Source: JACCZX01 sp038216465
GTDB lineage: Bacteria; Pseudomonadota; Gammaproteobacteria; Burkholderiales; Burkholderiaceae_F
Assembly (NCBI GenBank): GCA_038216465.1
Contig: JBBQQC010000013.1
Coordinates: 1-64,000, forward strand
Direction of reading: 5' to 3'
DNA length: 64,000 bases
Positions 1-9,677 of this stretch are shown piece by piece. A program made the position numbers and the translations under genes. Below the pieces are notes generated by a model. The model saw only the letters and a list, made by a program, of their open reading frames with translations. It did not search any database and was not told where the DNA came from. The stretch's first letter is position 1. The number at the start of each line of letters is the position of its first letter.

Positions 1-1
1 C

Positions 2-265
2 GCCCGCCGCCTGCACGAGATGGCGATGAACACGGCGACGATTATCGGCATCGAGCTGCTGGTGGCTGCGCAGGGAATCGATTTTCATCGGCCGCTGCTG
101 ACGTCGCCGCGACTGCAGCAGGTCCACCGCGTCGTGCGCGACAAGGTGGCGTTTTACGAGAAGGATCGCGTGCTCGCGCCTGACATCGACGCTGCAATCA
201 AGCTGGTTCTGCAAGGCGCGCTCAGCGCGGCATGCGCCGATCTGTTCCGGCCGATCGAGTCGTGA
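2..265 (+). CDS. Histidine/aromatic amino acid ammonia-lyase family, C-terminal fragment
   Basis: Only the last 87 residues lie in the window; the gene enters from the left edge. The visible part matches the helical C-terminus of the HAL/PAL lyase family: an N-T-A-x-I-I-G-I-E-L-L stretch, A-A-Q-G-I-D-F, a P-L-L-T-S block, then a V-R-D-K-V-x-x-Y-x-x-D-R and A-P-D-I-D motif. The family removes ammonia from histidine, tyrosine or phenylalanine non-oxidatively using an MIO prosthetic group. The MIO-forming Ala-Ser-Gly loop is upstream of the window, so substrate cannot be judged. No hutU, hutI or hutG lies nearby on the visible side. The next gene starts 89 bp downstream on the same strand. Confidence 0.75.
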   Translation, partial: ARRLHEMAMNTATIIGIELLVAAQGIDFHRPLLTSPRLQQVHRVVRDKVAFYEKDRVLAPDIDAAIKLVLQGALSAACADLFRPIES

Positions 266-354
266 TGGAGCGTCGAAGGTCGCGAGTGCGACAAGCGGGC
301 GACTCACCGCGGGCAGCATCAGTAGCATGATTGAGGATTGGATGAGGATGGCAC

Positions 355-1704
355 ATGGGCACTGACGCCGGCAAGACGACTGACTTTCGACAAAACCTGA
401 TTCGCTATGGCGGCGACGTCTATCCGGAGGTTATTGACCGCGCCAGCGGCTGCTATGTATGGGATGCCACCGGAAAGAAGATACTGGACTTCACTTCCGG
501 TCAGATGTGCGCGACTGTCGGGCACAACCATCCGAACATCACGGCGGCCATCAAACGGAGCTGCGACACCGCGTTGCATCTTTTCTCGGGAATGATCCCG
601 CGCAGCGTCGTGCAGCTGGCGGAAGCGCTCGCCAAGATCGTTCCGAAGCCATTGAGGAAATCACTGTTGCTCAATACCGGCAGCGAAAGCAACGAAGCGG
701 CCATCAAGATGGCCAAGCTGTATACCGGCGGCTTCGAAGTGATTGGGCTCGGAGGTTCCTGGCATGGAGTTACCGGCAATTCCGGCTCGGTCTCGTTTGC
801 CAGCGATCGCAGAGGCTACGGTCCGGCGATGCCGGGAACGTTTGTGATTCCCGAGCCGAATGCGTACCGCTGTCCGGTCAAACACTGCCGCGACAAGTGC
901 GATCGCACCTGCATGAAAATCGGTTTCGAGATGTACGACATGCAATCGGCGGGTGCGCCGGCGGCCGTGATCGCCGAACCGGTGATCAGTGCGGGTGGCG
1001 TGCTGGTTCCACCCGACGGTTACTTCGACGCGCTGCAGGCCGAAGCGAGGAAGCGCGGCATGCTGCTGATCTTTGACGAGGCGCAGACGGCGTTCGGACG
1101 CCTCGGCCACTGGTTCGCGGCGACGCACCTGCAGGTGACGCCGGACATCATGACCGTATCGAAAACGCTCGGGGGCGGCATGCCGTTGGCGGGCGTGATC
1201 ACGAACGACGAAGTTGAAGATGTCTGCCACCGGCGCGGCTTCGCGTTCTACACGTCGCATGTGTCCGACCCGCTGCCGTCAAATGTTGGACTCGCGGTGC
1301 TCGAAACGATCGAAAGCGAACAGCTTCTGCAGCGTAGCCGCGATATGGGCGGCTATCTCGCCGAACGGTTGCGTGAACTGCAGAGCCGCCACGAAGAGAT
1401 CGGCGACGTGCGAGGGATGGGATTACTGCGCGGAATCGAGTTGGTGCGAGACCGCGAGACTCGCGAGCCGCATCACGAGCTCGGCGCGCTGACCACGCAG
1501 CGCTGCCTGGAGCTCGGGCTCAGCATGAACATACGGCGTCGCCCGGAGCGCGGTTCGGTGTGGCGCATCGCGCCGCCGCTGACCGTAGCGAAGACTGACA
1601 TTGATCTAGCGATGACCATCTTCGACCAGGCGCTGGTCGAGATGAAGGACGCTCTGTCCAGGCGCTCGGCCTCGGTGAAGACACCCATACGCCGAACCGC
1701 ATGA
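355..1704 (+). CDS. 2,2-dialkylglycine decarboxylase-like class III aminotransferase
   Basis: A 449-residue fold-type I PLP enzyme aligned over its whole length with bacterial 2,2-dialkylglycine decarboxylase (DGD). That enzyme decarboxylates alpha,alpha-dialkylated amino acids and transaminates pyruvate. Visible landmarks are T108-G-S (phosphate loop), W136-H137, D241-E-A-Q (pyridine N), K270 (Schiff-base Lys) and R404 (carboxylate Arg). Q50 sits in F-T-S-G-Q-M, the position of the DGD-specific Gln52. With the constant -2 offset, DGD Ser215 maps to A213 and Met141 to V139, so specificity may differ. A C-x4-C-x3-C-x3-C cluster at 173-186 resembles inserts seen in AGXT2-like relatives. It precedes an amino acid importer, suggesting an imported substrate. 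The reaction is inferred; an ordinary omega-aminotransferase is the alternative. Confidence 0.8.
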   Translation: MGTDAGKTTDFRQNLIRYGGDVYPEVIDRASGCYVWDATGKKILDFTSGQMCATVGHNHPNITAAIKRSCDTALHLFSGMIPRSVVQLAEALAKIVPKPLRKSLLLNTGSESNEAAIKMAKLYTGGFEVIGLGGSWHGVTGNSGSVSFASDRRGYGPAMPGTFVIPEPNAYRCPVKHCRDKCDRTCMKIGFEMYDMQSAGAPAAVIAEPVISAGGVLVPPDGYFDALQAEARKRGMLLIFDEAQTAFGRLGHWFAATHLQVTPDIMTVSKTLGGGMPLAGVITNDEVEDVCHRRGFAFYTSHVSDPLPSNVGLAVLETIESEQLLQRSRDMGGYLAERLRELQSRHEEIGDVRGMGLLRGIELVRDRETREPHHELGALTTQRCLELGLSMNIRRRPERGSVWRIAPPLTVAKTDIDLAMTIFDQALVEMKDALSRRSASVKTPIRRTA

Positions 1705-1769
1705 GAACGTTGACGACGGACGCCGTGCCGGGCATTGTTGACAACCTTCAATCAACGCGAGGAAGAGAC

Positions 1770-2576
1770 ATGCTGAAGAGGTTCATGGGTAGGATGGCCG
1801 CTGGTCTGTGGATCAGCCTGATTGGAATCACGGCCGCGCAGGCGGACGCGATAGACGACATCAAGAAGAAGGGCGTGCTGGTGGTCGGCACCAAGGCGGA
1901 CTACCGGCCGTTCGGCTTCCTCGACCCGTCAGGCAAGATCACCGGTTTCGAGGCCGACCTCGCGGCAGACGTCGCCAAGCGGCTTGGCGTCAAGCTTGAG
2001 TTGGTTCCTGTCGTTGCCTCGAATCGTATCCAGTTCCTGCAGCAGGGCATGATCGACCTGATGATCGCGACGATGAGCGACACGCCGGAGCGGCGCAAGA
2101 TTGTCGACATCGTCGACCCCAGCTATTACGGCTCGGGCACTAATGTGCTCGCGCCAAAATCGGCCGCCGTCAAAAATTGGGAAGGCTTGCGCGGCAAGAA
2201 GGTGTGCCTGATCCAGGGGGCGTTCTACAACAAGGAGCTGCAGGAAAAATACGGCGTCGAGGGCGTCGCGTTTCCGGGCACCGCCGAAGCGTTTACGGCG
2301 CTGAAAAACGGTAACTGCATCGCCTTTGCCTACGACGACACCGCGATCGTCGGCGAGATGCTGAAGCCCGAGTGGAGTACCTACGAAATGCCGCTCGATT
2401 CGATCCTGTTCGTGCCCTGGGGTATCGCGGTCAAGCAGGGCGAGAAAGGCTTGGCGGACCTCGTCTCGAAGGCCGTTGCGGACTGGCACAAGTCCGGCAT
2501 GATCCAGGAACTCGAAACGAAGTGGGGCATCAAGCCCACCAAGTTCGCAGCGGAATCGCGCGCGAAATATAAATAG
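1770..2576 (+). CDS. ABC transporter periplasmic amino acid-binding protein (family 3)
   Basis: A 268-residue secreted solute-binding protein of the HisJ/GlnH family. The start at 1770 is preferred over an upstream in-frame ATG at 1701, because it has a GGAAGAG ribosome-binding site just upstream and opens directly into a Sec signal peptide (MLKRFMGRMAAG, then a hydrophobic core, with cleavage probably after A-Q-A-D-A). Family signatures follow: G-V-L-V-V-G-T-K-A-D-Y-x-P-F near the mature N-terminus, then F-E-A-D-L-A-x-D-V-A, S-N-R-I-x-F-L-Q-Q-G and the T-P-E-R-R-K ligand-binding hinge segment. It would deliver a polar amino acid to the two permeases downstream. Neighbouring sarcosine oxidase and DGD-like genes suggest an N- or C-alpha-methylated amino acid, but that is inference. 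Confidence 0.88.
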   Translation: MLKRFMGRMAAGLWISLIGITAAQADAIDDIKKKGVLVVGTKADYRPFGFLDPSGKITGFEADLAADVAKRLGVKLELVPVVASNRIQFLQQGMIDLMIATMSDTPERRKIVDIVDPSYYGSGTNVLAPKSAAVKNWEGLRGKKVCLIQGAFYNKELQEKYGVEGVAFPGTAEAFTALKNGNCIAFAYDDTAIVGEMLKPEWSTYEMPLDSILFVPWGIAVKQGEKGLADLVSKAVADWHKSGMIQELETKWGIKPTKFAAESRAKYK

Positions 2577-2580
2577 CCGA

Positions 2581-2621
2581 GTCGTGCGTGCGACGATTTG
2601 TCATTCCCGCCTTGCGGGGAT
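2581..2621 (+). promoter_or_regulatory. Hairpins between binding-protein and permease genes
   Basis: Two short stem-loops lie in the 96-bp gap. The first is GTCG-tgcgtg-CGAC (2581-2594). The second is ATTCCCGC-ctt-GCGGGGAT (2603-2621, 8 bp with one G-U pair). There is no U-tract, so this is not a classical terminator. Hairpins here are common in ABC operons and keep binding-protein mRNA more abundant than permease mRNA. The second stem resembles dispersed TCATTCCCGC-type repeats of proteobacteria, although only one copy was noticed. Confidence 0.5.
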
Positions 2622-2672
2622 GGCGGTTGCTCGTGAGCGATCCGCGGCCCTGAGCAATCGTTAAGGCGGTCG

Positions 2673-3416
2673 ATGCAGTTTCTCTGGGACTGGTTTCGGT
2701 GGTTGCACGACACCACCGGAATCAATCTCACGATCTTCTACAACGCGTTCGATCGCGGTCGCTTCGCCAGCGGGTTTTTGACCACCGTCAAGCTGTCGGC
2801 CGCGTGCATTGTGCTGAGCGTGCTGATCGGCATCGTCGGCGCCTGGCTGCAGGGATCTCGCCTGCGCATCACGCGCCAAGTGGTTCACTGGTACATCCAG
2901 TTTTTTCGCAATACACCGCCGCTGGTTCAGCTCTATTTCTTTTACTTCGGCGTCGGCAGCTTGCTGACGGTCACGGGCGCTTCCGGAGTTCCAGCGCCGG
3001 TAATCACCAACTTCGCATGGGCGATCATCTCGCTGTCTTTTTTTGCCGGCGCATTTAACGTCGAAATTTTTCGCTCCGGCGTCGAGGCGGTTCCTAAGAC
3101 CACCATCGAGGCGGCCGAGTCACTCGGCTTCAGCCGGTTGCGCGCGTATCTGTTCATCGTGTTCCCGCTGGCTTTTCGGATCAGCCTGCCGGCGCTGAAC
3201 AACAACCTGGTCAATCTCGTCAAGACGACGACGCTCGCGTACGCGATCGCCGTGCCGGAAATGCTCTATATGTCGAGCCAGATCTGGTCCGACGAGCTGA
3301 ACGTACCGGAGATGATGAACGTGCTGCTCGTCTGCTACTTCGCGCTGGTGGGTGTTCTCGTCTACGTGATGCACCGCTGGGAGCGCGCGATCAGGGTGCC
3401 GGGATTCGGCGTATGA
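2673..3416 (+). CDS. Polar amino acid ABC transporter permease 1
   Basis: A 247-residue inner-membrane permease of the HisM/GlnP family. It has about five to six hydrophobic segments, and the cytoplasmic EAA loop that contacts the ATPase is clear: E-A-A-E-S-L-G-F-S-R-L-R-A-Y at about residues 147-160. The family signature F-F-R-N-T-P-P-L-V-Q-L-Y-F (about 74-86) is also present. The gene overlaps the next permease by 4 bp (ATGA), so the two subunits are translationally coupled and probably form a heterodimeric channel. It is separated from the binding protein by a hairpin-containing gap. Confidence 0.9.
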   Translation: MQFLWDWFRWLHDTTGINLTIFYNAFDRGRFASGFLTTVKLSAACIVLSVLIGIVGAWLQGSRLRITRQVVHWYIQFFRNTPPLVQLYFFYFGVGSLLTVTGASGVPAPVITNFAWAIISLSFFAGAFNVEIFRSGVEAVPKTTIEAAESLGFSRLRAYLFIVFPLAFRISLPALNNNLVNLVKTTTLAYAIAVPEMLYMSSQIWSDELNVPEMMNVLLVCYFALVGVLVYVMHRWERAIRVPGFGV

Positions 3417-4299
3417 GCCGATTGCACTGGACGCGGCCGCTGCTGCAGGCTACCGATCTGCCGGTACTGCTGCCCGCGGCGTATCGACTGTCGCGCGCGG
3501 CCGCGACCGAGCGCACCAGCGGCGCGTTTTCGTTACGTCTGCGGCCGGCGCATGGTGCGGCGTTGCTGGTGCTGTTCGCGATCGGCTGCGGTCTTGCCGA
3601 GGCGCAGGTGCAGCCCGGTCAACCGTCAATCTGGGCGACGATCTGGAAGTGGACGCCGCTGCTGCTGAGCGGGTTTCTGTTCAACCTGGCAATCAGCGCC
3701 TGCGCGATGCTTGCCGGAACCGCGGCCGGCATGCTGCTCGGGTTCGCTCAGATATCGTTGCTGCCGCCCGTCAGAAAAGGCGCGTGGCTGACGACGCATT
3801 TTTTTCGCAATGCGCCGTGGCTGGTGCTTCTGTTCTACTGCATGTTCCTGTTGCCCTTTCAGGTGACCGTGTTTGGCGTGACGATTCCGATCCCGGACTG
3901 GATCAAGGCGACGCTCGGGCTGGCGCTGCCTGTGATGGCGAACGTATCGGAGATCGTGCGTGGTGCCGTGCAGTCGATTCCGACGACGCAGTGGGAATCG
4001 GCGGCATCGCTCGCCTTCAACCGGCGGCAGACGATGTGGATGATTATCGTGCCTCAATGCATCAAGCGGATGCTGCCGCCATGGATGAACCTGTACGCGA
4101 TTTTGACGATGGCGACGGTGCTGACATCGATCGTCGGCGTCAATGAAATGATGAGTCTGACGCGACGTGCACTTAGCGCCGAGAACCGTCCGGGCCTGCT
4201 GCTGGCTTTCTACAGCTACGTGCTGTTCTGGTTTTTCCTGTACTGCTACCCGATCGCGCGCTGGACCGTTCGGCTCGAAGCCAGATTTGCGGTGAAGCA

Positions 4300-4303
<4 letters not shown>
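3413..4303 (+). CDS. Polar amino acid ABC transporter permease 2
   Basis: A 296-residue partner permease with the same F-F-R-N-A-P-W-L-V-L-L-F signature and an EAA-like loop E-S-A-A-S-L-A-F-N-R-R-Q-T-M. Compared with permease 1 it carries roughly 50 extra N-terminal residues, rich in Arg and Ala, ahead of the first membrane span. This resembles longer GltK/AapM-type subunits. It overlaps permease 1 by 4 bp upstream and the ATPase gene by 4 bp downstream (both ATGA), so the three cytoplasmic/membrane components form one coupled unit. Confidence 0.88.
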
Positions 4304-5055
<752 letters not shown>

Positions 5056-5114
5056 TACTGGACGTACGCCATAAGAGGAACTTCATCGGATCATTGGCGG
5101 TGCCGATGTTGTTT

Positions 5115-5134
5115 CGGCTGCGTGTGTGCAGCCG
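5115..5134. promoter_or_regulatory. Perfect 7-bp inverted repeat upstream of soxB
   Basis: CGGCTGC (5115-5121), a 6-base GTGTGT spacer, then GCAGCCG (5128-5134), ending 28 bp before the soxB start codon. It has no following U-tract. Its position suits an operator or a leader hairpin for the sarcosine oxidase operon. The binding protein is unknown; a GbdR/SouR-like regulator encoded at about 40 kb is one candidate, by inference only. Confidence 0.4.
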
Positions 5135-5162
5135 CTAGCATGCGTCGGCTGACACAGCTCCC

Positions 5163-6416
5163 ATGCGCTATTCCATTTTCTCGCTCGCTCGCAATGCGCT
5201 CAGTTATCACGAGAACTGGCCGCTGGCGTGGCGTAGCCCCGAGCCGAAAAAGCAGTACGACGCGCTGATCATCGGCGGCGGCGGCCATGGACTCGCCACC
5301 GCGTACTACCTCGCGCAACAACACGGCCTGCGCAACATCGCCGTGCTCGAAAAAGGCTGGCTCGGTGGCGGTAATACCGGACGCAACACGACGATCGTGC
5401 GGTCGAACTATCACCTCGACCCGAATGCGCACTTCTACGAATACTCGCTGAAGCTGTGGGAGCGGCTGTCGCAACAGTTGAACTTCAACGTGATGTACAG
5501 CGCGCGTGGTGTGCTGAACCTGGTGCACTCGCCGGCCGATATGGACGCGGCAATGCGCCGCGGCAATGCGATGCGCTTGAACGGCATCGATGCCGAGTTT
5601 TTGTCGCGCGAGCAGATCGCGAAGTGGATTCCGAATCTCGATTGTTCGGAAAATGCGCGCTTTCCGATCGTCGGTGGACTGCTGCAGCCGCGCGGCGGAA
5701 CGGTGCGCCACGACGCGGTCGCATGGGGTTATGCGCGCGCCGCAAGCGCGCTTGGCGTCGACCTCATTCAGAAGTGCGAAGTCACCGGCATTCGCGTCGA
5801 TAGCGGCGCGATCATTGGAGTCGAAACCACGCGCGGTTTCATCGCGGCTCCAAAGATCGGCATTGCCGTTGCCGGTCATTCGAGCCACGTTGCAGCAATG
5901 GCAGGCATCAGGTTACCGATTGAATCGCACGTGCTGCAGGCGATGGTGTCCGAGCCGGTCAAGCCGGTTCTCGATACGGTGGTGACTTCCGGCGCCGTGC
6001 ATTTTTACGTCAGCCAGTCCGACAAAGGCGAGCTGGTGATGGGCGGTGATCTTGACTTCTACAACTCGTATGCACAGCGCGGGAACCTGCCGATCATCGA
6101 GCATGTTGTCGGCGCCTGCCTCGCGTTGTTTCCGAGCTTTGGCCGGCTGAAGCTGCTGCGAACGTGGGGCGGCATCATGGACATGACGATGGACGGCAGT
6201 CCGATCATCGGCAAGCTGCCGGTTCAGGGCCTCTACATGACTGGCGGCTGGTGCTACGGCGGCTTCAAGGCAACGCCTGCGTCGGGTTGGCTGCACGCGT
6301 ACACGATCGCGCACGATCAACCGCATGAGTTGAACGCCGCCTTCACGCTCGAGCGTTTCGCCGAAGGGAAGATGATCGACGAAAAAGGCGCGGGACCGTA
6401 CGCGTGGGCGCACTGA
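5163..6416 (+). CDS. soxB: Sarcosine oxidase, beta subunit
   Basis: A 417-residue FAD-binding subunit of heterotetrameric sarcosine oxidase. The complex oxidises N-methylglycine to glycine and passes the methyl carbon to tetrahydrofolate as 5,10-methylene-THF, with H2O2 as by-product. The N-terminal dinucleotide-binding loop is G-G-G-G-H-G-L-A-T-A (38-47), with Glu63 at the end of beta-2. H183 lies in R-H-D-A-V-A-W-G-Y-A-R-A, which corresponds to the histidine that covalently holds FMN at the alpha/beta interface in Corynebacterium. C-terminal G-G-I-M-D-M-T-M-D-G-S-P-I-I-G is the usual FAD clamp. The subunit order B-D-A-G is the common operon arrangement. Only a weak ribosome-binding site precedes the ATG. 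Confidence 0.94.
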   Translation: MRYSIFSLARNALSYHENWPLAWRSPEPKKQYDALIIGGGGHGLATAYYLAQQHGLRNIAVLEKGWLGGGNTGRNTTIVRSNYHLDPNAHFYEYSLKLWERLSQQLNFNVMYSARGVLNLVHSPADMDAAMRRGNAMRLNGIDAEFLSREQIAKWIPNLDCSENARFPIVGGLLQPRGGTVRHDAVAWGYARAASALGVDLIQKCEVTGIRVDSGAIIGVETTRGFIAAPKIGIAVAGHSSHVAAMAGIRLPIESHVLQAMVSEPVKPVLDTVVTSGAVHFYVSQSDKGELVMGGDLDFYNSYAQRGNLPIIEHVVGACLALFPSFGRLKLLRTWGGIMDMTMDGSPIIGKLPVQGLYMTGGWCYGGFKATPASGWLHAYTIAHDQPHELNAAFTLERFAEGKMIDEKGAGPYAWAH

Positions 6417-6417
6417 G

Positions 6418-6684
6418 ATGTTGTTGATCCCGTGCCCCTATTGCGGCCCACGCAACCAGATTGAGTTCACCTACGGCGGCGACGCCACGGTCAAGCGCCC
6501 CGCGCTCGACGCGTCCGAATCCGCCTGGTTCGAATACGTTTACCTGCGCGATAACCCATGCGGCCCGCTCGATGAGTTATGGCTGCACAGCGCGGGCTGC
6601 CGCACCTGGTTCAAAGTCCGGCGCGACACGCGCACGCACGACATTGTCTGCAGTGCGCGCATCGACGAGGAGCTCCCGTCGTGA
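6418..6684 (+). CDS. soxD: Sarcosine oxidase, delta subunit
   Basis: A small 88-residue zinc subunit. The N-terminal C6-P-Y-C9 pair together with H57 and C61 (L-H-S-A-G-C-R) gives the four zinc ligands expected for SoxD, which stabilises the complex near the alpha subunit. It starts one base after the soxB stop codon and its own stop overlaps the GTG start of soxA, so the four subunits are translationally coupled. Confidence 0.93.
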   Translation: MLLIPCPYCGPRNQIEFTYGGDATVKRPALDASESAWFEYVYLRDNPCGPLDELWLHSAGCRTWFKVRRDTRTHDIVCSARIDEELPS

Positions 6685-9677
6685 CGCAGTCGTTCCGTCT
6701 TGCCAGCGGCGGGCTTGTTGATCGCTCGCAGCCGCTCTCATTCGAATACGACGGCGTCGCATATCAAGGCTGCGCAGGCGACACGCTCGCATCAGCGCTG
6801 CTTGCCAACGGCGTTCACCTGGTCGCGCGCAGCTTCAAGTACCACCGCCCGCGCGGCATCTTCAGCGCTGGTGCCGAAGAGCCGAGTGCAATGGTCCAGC
6901 TGCGGCATCAGCAGAGCGCGCGCACCGAACCGAATGTACGCGCCACAACCCAGGAGTTGTATCAAGGACTGATCGCATCGAGCCAGAACTGCTGGCCGTC
7001 GGTGCGCTTCGATGTCGGCGCCGTCAACAACGCGATCTCGCGTCTGCTTCCGGCCGGTTTTTACTACAAGACGTTCATGTGGCCGCCGACACCGAAGTGG
7101 TGGCTGAAGTACGAACACGCGATCCGTCAGGCGGCCGGCATGGGGCGCGCAGCGAGCGAGCCGGACCCGGATCACTACCAGCATCGATACACGCACTGCG
7201 ATGTACTGGTGATCGGTGGCGGCGTCACGGGGCTTGCAGCCGCGCGCGCGGCCGCGAACGCCGGCGGCCGCGTCATCGTCTGTGATGAAAGCGCGCGCTG
7301 GGGTGGCGGATTGTTCGAGGGCATGATCGATGGGCAATCTGCTCCGGACTGGTCCAATGCGGTAATCGCAGACCTGACTGCGCACGCCGATGTCAGGCTG
7401 CTGCCGCGCACGACGGCTTTCGGTTACTACGATGGCAACCTGGTCGGCGCGGTCGAACGAGTCACCGATCATCTGTCGGCACCGCCCCCGCACGTGCCGC
7501 GTCAGCGGATATGGAAGATCCGGGCGCAAGCTGTCGTTCTCGCCAGCGGTGCGATCGAGCGACCGATCGCCTACGCGAACAATGACCTGCCCGGCACGAT
7601 GCTTGCGGCTGCCGCCGGAACCTATGTGAAGCGCTACGGCGTGCGGCCCGGCACGCGCGCGGTGATCTTCACCAACAATGATGGCGCGTATGCCGATGCG
7701 CTTGCGCTGCATGCTGCCGGCGTGACGATCGCGGCGATGGTCGATGCGCGGCCATCATCGGCACTTTCGCCTGCGATTATCGGGCAACTTCCGGTAATGG
7801 GCGGCTCAGCGATCGTCGGTGCGTTCGGAAGGCGGCACGTCAGCGCGGTCGACATCTTGCCTCTGAGAGGCGGCACTGCACGTCGCATCGAATGTGATCT
7901 GATCTGCGTATCGGGCGGCTGGACTCCGACCGTGCATCTTTACTCGCAGGCGCGCGGCAAGCTGCGGTATGACGATGCGAGCGCCGCGTTCGTCCCCGAG
8001 TCGTCGCCGCTGTCGATCATTGCGGCCGGCGCTGCAAACGGCAGCTTTGATCCGGCGGCGGCGTTGGCGGAAGGGCATCGCGCCGGTGCTGCTGCAGCGA
8101 CGCGAGCCGGCCTTGATCAACCCTCCGTGACTGCGCCGCGCGCGTCGTCGATTGCGGCCTCGCCTCTGCTGCCGCTCTGGTCGGTGCCGGCACGCAGCAA
8201 ATCCGCCAAGTGCTTCGTCGATCTGCAAAACGACGTCACGGTGGACGACATCGCGCTGGCCGCGCGCGAAAATTATCAGTCGATCGAACATCTGAAGCGC
8301 TACACGACGCTGGGCATGGGCACCGACCAGGGCAAGACCAGCAACATCGTCGGGCTCGCCGTGATGGCGCAACTGCTCGACGTGCCCATCCCGAAAGTGG
8401 GCACCACGACGTTTCGCCCGCCGTATACCACGGTGACACTGGGCGCCGTGCCGGGGCACGAAGTCGGGGCGCATGTTGAGCCCACGCGCTATTCGGCGAT
8501 TCACGACTGGCACGCCGATCACGGTGCACGCTTCATCAACGCCGGACTGTGGAAACGGCCGCATTCTTATCCCGGGTTTACTTCGATCGCAGGCGAGTCC
8601 GAAGACGATGCTGCCAATCGCGAAGCGCGCAACGTGCGCGCCCATGTCGGCGTCGTCGATGTGTCGACGCTCGGCAAGATCGAGCTGCAGGGCAAAGACG
8701 TGGCCGAGTTGTTGAACCGCGTCTATATCAACAAGTGGGACACACTCGCGATTGGTCGCTGCCGCTACGGCGTGATGCTGCGCGAAGACGGCATGGTGAT
8801 GGACGACGGGACCACGTCGCGGCTGGCGGACACGCACTATCTGATGACCACCACGACTGTCAACGCGGTCAAGGTGATGCAGCAGCTCGAATACCTGCTG
8901 CAGGCCGAATGGCCCGAGCTCGAAGTGTTTGCGACGTCGGTTACCGAGCAGTGGACCGCGGTGGCACTATCGGGGCCGAACTCGCGCAAGGTGCTCGCGA
9001 AGCTGGTCGATATCGACGTGTCGAACGAAGCGTTTCCGTTCCTTGCGGTCGGCATGTGCAATGTTCGCACCCGCAGCGGCCTGATTCCCGCGCGCCTCTT
9101 CCGGATGAGCTACTCGGGCGAGATGGCATACGAGATTCACGTACCGGTCGATCGCGGTCTCGCGATGTGGACAGCAGTGATCGAAGCGGGGGAGCAATTC
9201 GGCCTGATGCCGTACGGCACCGAAGCGATGAGCACGCTGCGCATAGAGAAAGGCCACGTTGTGATCGGCGCCGAGGGCGATGGCCGCACGACTGCTGATG
9301 ATCTCGGCATGGGCAAGCTAGTCAACGCGAAGAAGTGGTGCGTAGGAAAGCCGCTGCTGAACCGGCCCGCGTTGACCGACCCGGACCGCTGGCAACTGGT
9401 CGGCTTGACCGCGCTCGACCGTGCGCAAATGCCGCGTGCTGCAAAGATCGTTGCCGATCCCGACCACGCGGCACCGAACCGGATGCTGGGTCACGTCACT
9501 TCGTGGTGCTTCTCTCCGAATCTCGACGCATGGATCGCGCTGGCGCTGCTTGCCAACGGCCGTGCCCGGCACGGGCAAGCGTTATGGGCGGTATCGCCGC
9601 TAGCGGGTGCACGAGTGCGCGTAAAGGTCGGATCGCCAGTGTTCATCGATCCGGGAGGCGAGCGGCTGCGTGTCTGA
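6681..9677 (+). CDS. soxA: Sarcosine oxidase, alpha subunit
   Basis: A 998-residue subunit starting at GTG 6681, which overlaps the soxD stop. An in-frame ATG at 6579 lies inside soxD and is rejected. The N-terminal about 100 residues carry the ferredoxin-like S-F-K-Y-H-R-P-R-G-I segment. A Rossmann NAD-binding region with G-G-G-V-T-G (179-184) follows. The C-terminal about 400 residues are a glycine-cleavage T-protein/aminomethyltransferase domain that binds tetrahydrofolate and receives the iminium methyl group. This is the full architecture of the tetrahydrofolate-dependent oxidase, not the monomeric MTOX type. The downstream soxG start lies inside its last three codons. Confidence 0.95.
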   Translation: MTQSFRLASGGLVDRSQPLSFEYDGVAYQGCAGDTLASALLANGVHLVARSFKYHRPRGIFSAGAEEPSAMVQLRHQQSARTEPNVRATTQELYQGLIASSQNCWPSVRFDVGAVNNAISRLLPAGFYYKTFMWPPTPKWWLKYEHAIRQAAGMGRAASEPDPDHYQHRYTHCDVLVIGGGVTGLAAARAAANAGGRVIVCDESARWGGGLFEGMIDGQSAPDWSNAVIADLTAHADVRLLPRTTAFGYYDGNLVGAVERVTDHLSAPPPHVPRQRIWKIRAQAVVLASGAIERPIAYANNDLPGTMLAAAAGTYVKRYGVRPGTRAVIFTNNDGAYADALALHAAGVTIAAMVDARPSSALSPAIIGQLPVMGGSAIVGAFGRRHVSAVDILPLRGGTARRIECDLICVSGGWTPTVHLYSQARGKLRYDDASAAFVPESSPLSIIAAGAANGSFDPAAALAEGHRAGAAAATRAGLDQPSVTAPRASSIAASPLLPLWSVPARSKSAKCFVDLQNDVTVDDIALAARENYQSIEHLKRYTTLGMGTDQGKTSNIVGLAVMAQLLDVPIPKVGTTTFRPPYTTVTLGAVPGHEVGAHVEPTRYSAIHDWHADHGARFINAGLWKRPHSYPGFTSIAGESEDDAANREARNVRAHVGVVDVSTLGKIELQGKDVAELLNRVYINKWDTLAIGRCRYGVMLREDGMVMDDGTTSRLADTHYLMTTTTVNAVKVMQQLEYLLQAEWPELEVFATSVTEQWTAVALSGPNSRKVLAKLVDIDVSNEAFPFLAVGMCNVRTRSGLIPARLFRMSYSGEMAYEIHVPVDRGLAMWTAVIEAGEQFGLMPYGTEAMSTLRIEKGHVVIGAEGDGRTTADDLGMGKLVNAKKWCVGKPLLNRPALTDPDRWQLVGLTALDRAQMPRAAKIVADPDHAAPNRMLGHVTSWCFSPNLDAWIALALLANGRARHGQALWAVSPLAGARVRVKVGSPVFIDPGGERLRV

